Shown here in pieces: positions 1-5,823 of a stretch of DNA of 6,331 nucleotides. The first letter of the stretch is position 1. The number at the start of each line of letters is the position of its first letter. The translations under genes were made by a program, and so were the position numbers. The stretch comes from Candidatus Omnitrophota bacterium (GTDB lineage Bacteria > Omnitrophota > Gorgyraeia > Zapsychrales > JANLHA01), in the NCBI GenBank assembly GCA_024653845.1, contig JANLHA010000391.1, positions 1-6,331 of the forward strand. The letters run 5' to 3'. Below the pieces are notes generated by a model. The model had not been told where the DNA came from. It made no database searches and was given only the letters and a program-made list of their open reading frames with translations.

Positions 1-336
1 CTGATCTCTTATGTAGAGGCAACACAAAAAACAATTCGAGAAGATGTGAAGACGACTTATCGGGCCCTAACGGGAGAAGAACTTCCCGACGCTCCTGATG
101 TTGGTGGTATCAATTTAGATCCAACCTTATGGAATTTGGAAACTCAAGGGCAAGCCGAAGCTCTAGAAATTCCTTTTGATCTTCCTCGCAATGTCGAAGA
201 ACTTAATAATTTTCCAGCGATTGAAGGCTTCACCCCTGTCATTCACCAAATCATTCCTGTAAAAAATATTTATCAATTAATAGGAATAGAGAAAATAGAG
301 GGACCGGCTGACCAACTCAGCCAACTTACCAAATAA
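1..336 (+). CDS. C-terminal part of an unrecognised protein (5' end outside window)
   Basis: The frame is open from the first base to a TAA at 334-336, giving 111 visible residues. An internal GTG at 46 could be read as a start, but there is no ribosome binding site before it and the frame continues upstream, so this is most likely the tail of a longer gene. The visible part is acidic and has no cysteine, no membrane segment and no motif I recognise. It opens with a helix-like stretch (residues 1-25, VEATQKTIRE), passes through a loop rich in Pro, Asp and Gly (residues 30-45), and ends with a hydrophobic patch (HQIIPVKNIYQLIG) before a polar tail. Its last 11 bases overlap the 3' end of murB on the other strand. 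I cannot assign a function. Reading it as coding rests on the open frame and ordinary protein-like composition. Confidence 0.6.
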   Translation: MISYVEATQKTIREDVKTTYRALTGEELPDAPDVGGINLDPTLWNLETQGQAEALEIPFDLPRNVEELNNFPAIEGFTPVIHQIIPVKNIYQLIGIEKIEGPADQLSQLTK

Positions 337-1306
337 GAAAAGACTCAGCGGAGGAGAAGTCCTTAACTTTTTTCTGAAATGGTCCGACAAACCGTACTTC
401 CCGTATCAAATCCAAATCAAACGCTTTTTTCGCCAATTCTGCCATTTTTAACGACAATTCATAAACGTCTTGCGCACGGCAGGTCTCGTCGGCTTTCACA
501 ATAATGTTCGCATGCCTGTCGAAAATCTTCGCCCCGCCAACATGCAAATTTTTTCCGCCCGCTTGTTCTAAAAACCATCCCGTAGCTTGGCGTCGACCGG
601 CTCGAGAGGTGGGTTCAATGTTACGAAAAAAACTTCCTGCACAGGGATGAGTCTTGAGATTCGGATGTTTTTCCCGTCGAAGATTCAATGTTTCTTCACG
701 CTCTTTGAGCAACTTCTCTGCATCACCTGGCTCAACACGAAAAGATGCAGACAATACAATCTCTCCAGTTTCTTTCAACTTGGAGTCGCGATAACTAAAC
801 CCCAACTCTCCTGGGCTGGCCTTTCTTTGAATACCTTTACGATCCAAAAGAATGACAGACTCCAAATGATCTCCGACTTGTTGGCCAAACGCTCCCGCAT
901 TGCCGACAATGGCACCCCCAACGCTTCCGGGAATTCCACTTGTGTAATTGAGGCCAAGCAAACCTCGACGAGCGGCAAAAAGAGCCAAATCATCCAACCG
1001 TGTGCTTGCCGAAACCGTAATCAAATCATTGTGATATTCAATTCGAGGAGTGTCTGAAACGTATCGGATGACAATGCACTCCAGGCCTTGATCTGAAACC
1101 ACCAAATTGGATCCGCCGCCTAAGAGAATAAATGGGAGTTTATTTTGAGCCAAGGCTTTGACGGCTTGCTGAACTTCTTCGGGAGTGTCGCATTGGATCA
1201 AAAGAGAGCAAGGCCCACCCAAACGAAATGTGGTATAAGCCGACAACAAGGCATTTTCTTTGACATTCAAATTTTCAAAAATGGAAAGACTTTCTGGCGG
1301 AGTCAT
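326..1306 (-). CDS. murB: UDP-N-acetylenolpyruvoylglucosamine reductase (MurB)
   Basis: This cytoplasmic FAD enzyme uses NADPH to reduce UDP-GlcNAc-enolpyruvate to UDP-MurNAc, the second committed step of peptidoglycan precursor synthesis. The 326-residue protein has the FAD-binding domain (about 20-190), with YTTFRLGG at 24-31, GGGSN at 63-67 and the SGIPGSVGGAIVGNAGAFG block at 123-141. The MurB C-terminal domain follows (about 205-308). By family comparison the three catalytic residues are present: Arg173 (SYRDS), the proton-donor Ser225 (CAGSFFRN) and Glu303 (REVRFVG). I chose the ATG at 1306 because it lies 14 bases after the moaE stop and just ahead of conserved sequence. An upstream in-frame start at 1363 would add 19 unconserved residues and overlap moaE. 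The protein runs about 18 residues past the usual EVRFVG ending. It is the last gene of a ferredoxin-moaE-murB unit and lies apart from any mur/fts cluster visible here. Confidence 0.96.
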   Translation of the reverse strand: MTPPESLSIFENLNVKENALLSAYTTFRLGGPCSLLIQCDTPEEVQQAVKALAQNKLPFILLGGGSNLVVSDQGLECIVIRYVSDTPRIEYHNDLITVSASTRLDDLALFAARRGLLGLNYTSGIPGSVGGAIVGNAGAFGQQVGDHLESVILLDRKGIQRKASPGELGFSYRDSKLKETGEIVLSASFRVEPGDAEKLLKEREETLNLRREKHPNLKTHPCAGSFFRNIEPTSRAGRRQATGWFLEQAGGKNLHVGGAKIFDRHANIIVKADETCRAQDVYELSLKMAELAKKAFDLDLIREVRFVGPFQKKVKDFSSAESFLIW

Positions 1307-1320
1307 AATCAAGAAGCTTT

Positions 1321-2064
1321 CTAAAATTTCTTTAAAGAAAAAACCCCATTGGCAACCGACCACACTTGAGTCAAGCCTTGCTGACGAAGATATTCTACAA
1401 CTTTCAAACTTCGAATACCATGTTCACAAAAAATAAAATATTTCTTTTGTGCATCAAAAGAAGAATTCCATTCAGAAAATTGACTGCAAGGATAGTGTAA
1501 TGACTCAACTGTTTCGGCCGGATTCATTTCGCGTTCATAATCTTCGCGAACGTCAACAAAAACATACTCCTTAAGCTGTGTTGGAGAGAAGTCACGAATA
1601 TCCACATCAATCTCAAAGCTTAACTTTTGTTCAGGGTGTCGGTGAGCCGCGCACGACTGACAATTCACCCAACCTGAATCTCCATCGGTATAAAATTCTT
1701 TTTTCCAAATGGGCAAACAAGCCTTGATTTCATCGATAATATAGCGACATGCTTGAAAAGCGTCATCGCGATGAGCCGCAGTCACACCCACCCAAACAGC
1801 CATATCCCCAATTTTAAGTTCACCGACACGATGAATGCACTGCGCATCAAAAATGGAAAATCTTTCAGCAGCCTTTTTCAAAATCAGCTCAGCTTCTTTC
1901 TGGCAAAGTTCAGGATAGGCTTCGTATTCCAGACGTAAAACAGAGCGACCTTCGTTATGATCACGAACCCAGCCTTCAAAAGCAATAAAGGCCCCCGCCC
2001 GAGGATTCCGGAAATTTTCTTGATCAAGCAAATTTTGAATAGGAGAAGAGGTTAGCTGAAACAT
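1321..2064 (-). CDS. moaE: MoaE-rhodanese fusion: molybdopterin synthase catalytic subunit with C-terminal rhodanese domain
   Basis: MoaE is the large subunit of molybdopterin synthase. It adds two sulphurs, delivered by the MoaD thiocarboxylate, to cyclic pyranopterin monophosphate. Residues 1-133 are a MoaE domain: GAFIAFEGWVRDHN at 24-37 (Arg34), AHRDDAF at 97-103 (His98, Arg99), and Lys114 and Lys121 in DEIKACLPIWKKEF, with the seven-residue spacing of the E. coli catalytic lysines (K119/K126). A linker, GWVNCQSCAAHRHPE (131-145), holds Cys135, Cys138, His141 and His143. Residues about 150-247 form a rhodanese domain, with VDVRE at 170-174 and active loop CEHGIR (Cys213 as persulphide carrier, CxxGxR). 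MoaE alone is usually about 150 residues, so the 247 here reflect a true in-frame fusion with no frameshift. It sits 14 bases from each neighbour. The rhodanese part may help supply sulphur for the MoaD thiocarboxylate, which is inference. No moaD lies in the window. Confidence 0.92.
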   Translation of the reverse strand: MFQLTSSPIQNLLDQENFRNPRAGAFIAFEGWVRDHNEGRSVLRLEYEAYPELCQKEAELILKKAAERFSIFDAQCIHRVGELKIGDMAVWVGVTAAHRDDAFQACRYIIDEIKACLPIWKKEFYTDGDSGWVNCQSCAAHRHPEQKLSFEIDVDIRDFSPTQLKEYVFVDVREDYEREMNPAETVESLHYPCSQFSEWNSSFDAQKKYFIFCEHGIRSLKVVEYLRQQGLTQVWSVANGVFSLKKF

Positions 2065-2078
2065 GAGAAATGAAAAAC

Positions 2079-2333
2079 CTAGTAGGTGACTTTAACCACA
2101 CCCGAATTGATTCGACACTGACACCCCAGGCGATTATTGCGATCCATGCCCAAATCAAGTTCTTCTTTATTGAGTTCACCGAGATTTTCAGCACCTTCGA
2201 TGACCTCGATTTGACATGTTCCGCAGACCCCGGAGTTGCAGCTGAAGGGAATGCCGGCTTTTTCACAGATGGCATCAATCAAATTGCCGTCTTCAACTTC
2301 ATATTCCACATTATCGATAATGACTTTGGCCAT
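2079..2333 (-). CDS. Small [2Fe-2S] ferredoxin
   Basis: This is an 84-residue one-electron carrier of the plant/bacterial beta-grasp ferredoxin fold, acting in the cytoplasm. The cluster ligands are visible: Cys32, Cys37 and Cys40 (SCNSGVCGTC, a C-x4-C-x2-C pattern) and Cys71 in RLGCQCRI, 30 residues after Cys40. An additional Cys73 lies beside the last ligand. The spacing fits plant-type ferredoxins rather than the adrenodoxin/Isc type (C-x5-C-x2-C). The segment GELNKEELDLGM (52-63) is the usual helix before the last ligand. The ATG at 2333 starts directly at the first beta strand (MAKVIIDNVEYEV), so the gene is complete. No strong Shine-Dalgarno is seen. It heads the ferredoxin-moaE-murB unit and lies downstream of ispH on the same strand. 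Donation of electrons to IspH or IspG is plausible, because both need ferredoxin or flavodoxin, but the sequence does not prove it. Confidence 0.93.
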   Translation of the reverse strand: MAKVIIDNVEYEVEDGNLIDAICEKAGIPFSCNSGVCGTCQIEVIEGAENLGELNKEELDLGMDRNNRLGCQCRINSGVVKVTY

Positions 2334-2365
2334 AAGATTATCCCAAGAGGATCTTTCAAACCGAA

Positions 2366-2386
2366 GCGCTTGACAGTGTTAAGCGC
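2366..2386. repeat. 21-bp near-perfect inverted repeat ahead of the ferredoxin gene
   Basis: The arms GCGCTTGACA and TGTTAAGCGC flank a single central G, with nine of ten positions complementary. On the minus strand it lies 33-53 bases before the ferredoxin start, inside the predicted 5' leader. As RNA it could fold into a 6-bp GC-rich stem plus two inner pairs around one mismatch. No U-run follows, so it does not look like an intrinsic terminator. A dimeric repressor operator is the simplest reading. The centre spacing does not fit an FNR-type site (TTGAT-N4-ATCAA), and I could not match it to a known regulator. Confidence 0.6.
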
Positions 2387-2419
2387 AGACGTGATTCGAC
2401 CACTAACATTTAACAAAAC

Positions 2420-2435
2420 TAGTAAAATTTTACTA
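2420..2435. repeat. 16-bp perfect palindrome, possible operator over the -10 box
   Basis: TAGTAAAATTTTACTA reads the same on both strands. It covers the predicted -10 hexamer (TAAAAT, minus strand 2432-2427) of the ferredoxin-moaE-murB promoter, so a dimeric protein bound here would block RNA polymerase. It has no loop bases and no role as a terminator stem is evident. No known operator consensus was recognised. Confidence 0.5.
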
Positions 2436-2456
2436 TATCCGCGGATAGTTTAACAA
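2427..2456 (-). promoter_or_regulatory. Predicted sigma70-type promoter for ferredoxin-moaE-murB
   Basis: On the minus strand a -35-like TTGTTA (2456-2451) and a -10-like TAAAAT (2432-2427) are separated by 18 bases. Transcription would start near 2420 and leave a leader of about 87 bases that includes the 21-bp dyad at 2366-2386. Both hexamers are only partial consensus matches. The AT-rich region offers other choices, such as TATAGT just upstream of the -10, so the exact boxes are uncertain. Confidence 0.4.
2436..2447. repeat. 12-bp perfect palindrome in the promoter spacer
   Basis: TATCCGCGGATA is a perfect palindrome directly next to the 16-bp palindrome at 2420-2435. It falls in the spacer between the predicted -35 and -10 elements of the ferredoxin promoter. 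Its GC-rich core (CCGCGG) stands out against AT-rich flanks. ACT at 2432-2434 and AGT at 2447-2449 extend the symmetry imperfectly. It could be an operator half or a separate binding site. Confidence 0.45.
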
Positions 2457-2482
2457 AAAACGAAAAGAATGCAAGTCTCTTT

Positions 2483-3415
2483 TTAAGCCAAAATCTGCAA
2501 CTCTGGCAAACGAAAAACAATGTTTTTTTCTGGGTTCTCAAATGTATGAACTTTTTTGACGGGGTAATGCGCCTGGATCTGCTCAACCAATTCATCGACA
2601 ATAAATCGAGGAACCGAAGCGCCCGAACTGATTCCAATTTTTTGTTTCCCCTTAAGCCAAGATAAATTCAATTCTTCTGCGCGGTCAATGATATAACTAG
2701 GGACTCCTGCATTGGCTCCAGTCTCGCGCAAGCGATTGCTATTGGAACTATGTGGGGACCCACAAATGATAATCACATCACAAAATTGGGCCAACTCTTT
2801 GACCGAATCCTGACGATTCTGAGTGGCATAGCAAATGTCTGAACGGGGAGGCGCCATCAGATGCGGGAACTTTTCTTTCAACTTCTTGATGATGCCTTTT
2901 GTTTCGTCGACGGAAAGAGTTGTCTGAGTCAAATATGCAACGGGCTTTGTCGGATCCAAATCGAGCCTATCAACGTCCTGCTCATTTTCAACAATATGAA
3001 GCAATTCTGGTTTAACATAACCCGATGTTCCAATCAGTTCCTGGTGACCTTTATGTCCAATCAAAACCGTTTCGCAATCTTCCTTAGAAAACTTAACCGC
3101 CTCATTGTGAACCTTGGTCACCAGCGGACACGTTGCATCAAGAAATTTGAGTTTATGAGCGCGGGCTTTTTGAATGATTTCAGGAGGCACGCCATGAGCA
3201 CTCAAAATGATGCGAGAGCCTTCCGGAGCCTCATTCAAATCTTCAATGAAAATAACGCCACGTTTCCGGAAATCATTAACAACATACGTGTTATGCACGA
3301 TATCGTGATAAACATAAAGGGGGGTGCCATATTTTTTCAGGGCCAATTCGACAATTTCGACCGCACTGGCCACACCGGCACAAAACCCTTGAGCTCTGGC
3401 TAAAAAAACTTCCAT
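2483..3415 (-). CDS. ispH: 4-hydroxy-3-methylbut-2-enyl diphosphate reductase (IspH/LytB)
   Basis: IspH is the last enzyme of the MEP pathway. It reductively removes the hydroxyl from HMBPP to give IPP and DMAPP in the cytoplasm, using a [4Fe-4S] cluster with three protein ligands. The 310-residue protein is full length for the family. The cluster cysteines are Cys12 (GFCAGV), Cys96 (DATCPLV) and Cys195 (DICYATQNRQ). Substrate-site residues match the E. coli positions: His41 (DIVHN), His74 (SAHGV), His124 and Glu126 (GHKGHQELIGT), the QTTLSVDET stretch at 164-172, and SSNSNRL at 223-229. The start is secure: the conserved MEVFLARAQGFCAGV begins at the ATG, with a GAGGA ribosome binding site six bases upstream. 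The gene diverges from ispG across 80 bases, and a 149-base gap separates it from the ferredoxin gene downstream. Confidence 0.97.
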   Translation of the reverse strand: MEVFLARAQGFCAGVASAVEIVELALKKYGTPLYVYHDIVHNTYVVNDFRKRGVIFIEDLNEAPEGSRIILSAHGVPPEIIQKARAHKLKFLDATCPLVTKVHNEAVKFSKEDCETVLIGHKGHQELIGTSGYVKPELLHIVENEQDVDRLDLDPTKPVAYLTQTTLSVDETKGIIKKLKEKFPHLMAPPRSDICYATQNRQDSVKELAQFCDVIIICGSPHSSNSNRLRETGANAGVPSYIIDRAEELNLSWLKGKQKIGISSGASVPRFIVDELVEQIQAHYPVKKVHTFENPEKNIVFRLPELQILA

Positions 3416-3421
3416 GTTAAA

Positions 3422-3426
3422 TCCTC
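3422..3426 (-). promoter_or_regulatory. Ribosome binding site of ispH
   Basis: On the minus strand GAGGA lies six bases before the ispH ATG at 3415. It is the only clear Shine-Dalgarno match in front of any gene in this window, and it fixes the ispH start. Confidence 0.75.
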
Positions 3427-3427
3427 A

Positions 3428-3456
3428 TTGCAAAGGGTAAAATGATTCTATATAAT
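3428..3456 (+). promoter_or_regulatory. Predicted sigma70 promoter for ispG
   Basis: TTGCAA (3428-3433) and a consensus TATAAT (3451-3456) are separated by the optimal 17 bases. Transcription would begin near 3463, leaving a leader of about 33 bases before the ispG ATG. The start region crosses that of the opposing ispH promoter. Confidence 0.7.
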
Positions 3457-3470
3457 TTGGGGCAATTATA
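3451..3470. repeat. Inverted repeat joining the two facing -10 boxes
   Basis: TATAATT (3451-3457) and AATTATA (3464-3470) are perfect 7-bp inverted arms around TGGGGC. Each arm holds the -10 hexamer of one promoter, ispG rightward and ispH leftward. The symmetry may simply follow from two consensus -10 boxes facing each other, but the element could also be a shared operator. Confidence 0.55.
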
Positions 3471-3493
3471 GCATTCCACATAAGAAAAGAAAA
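3465..3493 (-). promoter_or_regulatory. Predicted extended -10 promoter for ispH
   Basis: On the minus strand a consensus TATAAT (3470-3465) is preceded by TGC, forming an extended -10 element (TGn-TATAAT). The -35 position 17 bases upstream holds only TTTTCT (3493-3488), a weak match, as is common for extended -10 promoters. Transcription would begin near 3458, leaving a leader of about 43 bases that contains the GAGGA ribosome binding site. Confidence 0.6.
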
Positions 3494-3495
3494 GC

Positions 3496-4710
3496 ATGGA
3501 ACTCCAACCCCGAAGAAAAACTCCAACGGTTCAAATTGGTTCTGTCAGCGTAGGCAGCGATTATCCTGTGGTTGTCCAATCGATGACAGACACCCCAACC
3601 GCTGATATCGAAAAAACGTTAGCCCAAACACTTGAACTCATCGAAGCCGGCTCTGAAATGGTACGATGGACGGTCAATGATGATGATGCAGCCCGAGCGG
3701 TTCCCGAAATCATCAAACACTTGCGAGAGCGCGGATATCAAACACCGATCATTGGAGATTTTCACTTTAACGGGCATACCCTTTTATCCAAACATAAAGA
3801 TTGCGCAGCAGCGCTCGCGAAATATCGAATCAACCCTGGCAACGTTGGACGAGCCGAGAGGCATGATGAAAATTTTTCAGCCATTATTAAAGTGGCTATT
3901 GAACACAATAAACCTGTTCGTATCGGTGTGAATTGGGGGTCCCTCGATCAAGAACTTTTAACTAACTTGATGGATGAAAATGCGAAACTTGCCGAACCCC
4001 GCGACGCAAAAGAGGTCACCTATGAGGCGATGATCCAGAGTGCATTACGCAGCGCTGAACTGGCCCAAAAGTTGGGAATGAAAAAAAACAAAATTATTCT
4101 CAGTGTCAAAATGTCGATCTTGCAAGACATGGTCACGGTATATTCTCAACTCGCTCGACGATGCGATTATGCGCTTCACTTAGGATTGACCGAAGCGGGC
4201 GCGGAAATTCAAGGCATTTCTTCAAGCTCAGCCGCACTCGCTATTCTTTTGCAGCAGGGGATAGGGGACACGATTCGAGTATCACTGACTCCTCAACCCG
4301 ATATTCCCAGATCACGCGAAATCGAAGTCTGTAAAAATATTCTGCAAGCCATGGGCCTTCGATATTTCAAGCCGAGCGTGACAAGTTGCCCAGGCTGCGG
4401 CCGTACGTCGAGCAATTATTTTCAAATCTTGGCACGCGACATCAATGATCACATCACACGCATGATGCCTATCTGGAAGAAACAATATCCAGGGGTGGAG
4501 CGCTTAAAAATCGCTGTTATGGGATGTGTGGTCAATGGCCCCGGTGAGAGCCGGCATGCGGACATCGGCATCAGTTTGCCTGGGGCATCTGAAAAACCAG
4601 TAGCACCCATCTACATCGATGGGAAAGAACTCAAAACGCTCAAGGGTGACCACATTCGAGAAGAATTCATCATCATTCTAGAAAATTACATTTCCCAAAA
4701 ATGTCGATAA
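3496..4710 (+). CDS. ispG: 4-hydroxy-3-methylbut-2-en-1-yl diphosphate synthase (IspG/GcpE)
   Basis: IspG converts the cyclic diphosphate MEcPP to HMBPP, the penultimate MEP step, by reductive ring opening on a [4Fe-4S] cluster. The 404-residue protein starts with an N-terminal TIM-barrel domain (about 8-285), including [12 protein letters not shown] at 26-37, GDFHFNGH at 87-94, [10 protein letters not shown] at 109-118 and [14 protein letters not shown] at 142-155. The C-terminal cluster domain has Cys298 and Cys301 (SCPGCGRT), Cys344 ([11 protein letters not shown]) and Glu351, the expected four ligands. Cys301 and Cys344 lie 43 residues apart, against 32 in E. coli. The extra residues (around 319-333, [14 protein letters not shown]) are the longer form known in many alpha- and betaproteobacteria. 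The ATG at 3496 gives a normal N-terminus, but its upstream sequence is only purine-rich with no clear Shine-Dalgarno. Its end overlaps the following kinase gene by 10 bases. Confidence 0.97.
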   Translation: MELQPRRKTPTVQIGSVSVGSDYPVVVQSMTDTPTADIEKTLAQTLELIEAGSEMVRWTVNDDDAARAVPEIIKHLRERGYQTPIIGDFHFNGHTLLSKHKDCAAALAKYRINPGNVGRAERHDENFSAIIKVAIEHNKPVRIGVNWGSLDQELLTNLMDENAKLAEPRDAKEVTYEAMIQSALRSAELAQKLGMKKNKIILSVKMSILQDMVTVYSQLARRCDYALHLGLTEAGAEIQGISSSSAALAILLQQGIGDTIRVSLTPQPDIPRSREIEVCKNILQAMGLRYFKPSVTSCPGCGRTSSNYFQILARDINDHITRMMPIWKKQYPGVERLKIAVMGCVVNGPGESRHADIGISLPGASEKPVAPIYIDGKELKTLKGDHIREEFIIILENYISQKCR

Positions 4711-5819
4711 AATCCAATTCTCCCATGCATAAGATTGAGAAACTGATCTCTCAACATCGTGAAATTGAAGAAATCCTAGAAAAGTCTCTCAAGGAACTTC
4801 GTGACATCAAATTTGCTCTGGATGAATCTACCATTGTTGCGATTACCGATCAAAAAGGTAAAATTACTTATGTGAATGAAAAATTTTGTGAGATATCGCA
4901 ATACTCTCGAGAAGAGCTTTTAGGACAAGACCACCGAATTATCAATTCCAGCCATCATCCCAAAGAATTTATACGCAATCTCTGGAGAACCATTGCTAAA
5001 GGAAAAGTTTGGCATGGAGAAATCCGAAACCGCACCAAGAACGGAAGCTATTATTGGGTCGATACCACTATCGTTCCTTTTCTAAATGCCTCCGGGAAAC
5101 CCTATCAATACGTCGCTATTCGCCATGAAATTACAAAGCGCAAACAAATGGAAGAGGAACTCAAAATTCTTCCTCAAAGAATCATTCAAGCTCAAGAAAA
5201 TGAACGCCAACGGATTTCTAGAGAAATCCATGATGACCTAGGTCAATCATTGGTCACTTTTAAAATATTTCTTCAGTCGACAATTTTGGCCCCTCATTCT
5301 GACCAGGAGCAACAAAGCGAGACTGTTACGAAGTTGATTCATAGCCTGAATACCATCATTGAGAAAACGCGACATTTGACTGGGAGCTTACGGCCATCCA
5401 CGTTAGGGGTTTTGGGACTATCGACTGCGCTCCATACACTCATTGATGAATTTAAACAAAAAAACCTTAAAATCAATTTTACATATAACAAATCTCTAGA
5501 CCTCTTCCAGTTTCAAGGCGATGCCATCAATTTCTATCGCATTCTGCAAGAAGCTCTGACCAATGTCGTCAAGCATGCCCAAGCCACCCGAGTCGACATC
5601 TCGATCAAAGTCACTCAACAAAATTTGACGATGGTCATCAAAGACAACGGGAAAGGGTTTATGAGCAATGGTAGACTTAAGGACCATTCCTCAACCCAGG
5701 GAATTGGATTATCAACAATGAAAGAACGCGCCTTGCTCTTGAAGGGAAAATTGGAAATCAAGTCCACTCTAAAAAAAGGGACAACCCTTACATTAACTGT
5801 TCCAAGGATGTTACACTAA
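4701..5819 (+). CDS. Soluble PAS-domain histidine kinase, NarL-partner type (HisKA_3)
   Basis: This is a sensor kinase of 372 residues with no membrane segment or signal peptide, so it should sense a cytoplasmic or diffusible cue. An N-terminal helical or coiled-coil stretch (about 9-38) leads into one PAS domain with its PAC end (about 39-148), including [14 protein letters not shown] and [15 protein letters not shown]. The dimerisation and phosphoacceptor domain of the HisKA_3 family has His177 in [17 protein letters not shown]. The HATPase domain (about 270-369) shows the N box with Asn288 ([11 protein letters not shown]), G1 DNGKGF at 315-320 and G2 [11 protein letters not shown] at 334-344. 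All catalytic motifs are intact. The ATG at 4701 overlaps the ispG stop and suggests translational coupling. A second ATG at 4725 (residue 9) is an alternative, and neither has a Shine-Dalgarno. The PAS ligand cannot be predicted. The response regulator follows after four bases. Confidence 0.92.
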   Translation: MSIKSNSPMHKIEKLISQHREIEEILEKSLKELRDIKFALDESTIVAITDQKGKITYVNEKFCEISQYSREELLGQDHRIINSSHHPKEFIRNLWRTIAKGKVWHGEIRNRTKNGSYYWVDTTIVPFLNASGKPYQYVAIRHEITKRKQMEEELKILPQRIIQAQENERQRISREIHDDLGQSLVTFKIFLQSTILAPHSDQEQQSETVTKLIHSLNTIIEKTRHLTGSLRPSTLGVLGLSTALHTLIDEFKQKNLKINFTYNKSLDLFQFQGDAINFYRILQEALTNVVKHAQATRVDISIKVTQQNLTMVIKDNGKGFMSNGRLKDHSSTQGIGLSTMKERALLLKGKLEIKSTLKKGTTLTLTVPRMLH

Positions 5820-5823
5820 ACAT

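Larger units (their letters stand above)
2409..2458. repeat. Direct repeat TTTAACAAAA flanking two palindromes
   Basis: The 10-mer TTTAACAAAA occurs at 2409-2418 and again at 2449-2458, 40 bases apart start to start. The two copies bracket a pair of perfect palindromes at 2420-2435 and 2436-2447. The right copy contains the predicted -35 element of the ferredoxin promoter on the minus strand. A 40-bp period is close to four helical turns, so both copies would face the same side of the DNA. The region is AT-rich, so chance cannot be excluded. Confidence 0.45.

Noticed and set aside
587..1057. A 156-codon open frame on the plus strand inside murB.
   Set aside because: It is antisense to conserved MurB blocks and its translation looks random.
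1307..1363. A longer MurB start at 1363.
   Set aside because: It adds 19 residues unlike MurB and overlaps the end of moaE by 43 bases. The ATG at 1306 fits family and spacing better.
2370..2398. A perfect TTGACA on the plus strand, suggesting a rightward promoter.
   Set aside because: No -10 hexamer lies at 16-18 bases and no plus-strand gene follows. The hexamer is part of the 21-bp dyad.
2070..2453. A 127-codon plus-strand frame covering the ferredoxin gene and the intergenic region.
   Set aside because: It is mostly antisense to the ferredoxin, has no ribosome binding site and no domain. The intergenic part is better explained as regulatory.
2450..2486. A possible terminator after ispH (short AAAAAG/CTTTT stem then a T-run on the minus strand).
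   Set aside because: The stem is AT-only, about five pairs around an 11-base loop, and too weak to call an intrinsic terminator.
2861..3403. A 180-codon open frame on the plus strand opposite ispH.
   Set aside because: It is fully antisense to a clear ispH with all active-site residues. Its translation has no recognisable domain.
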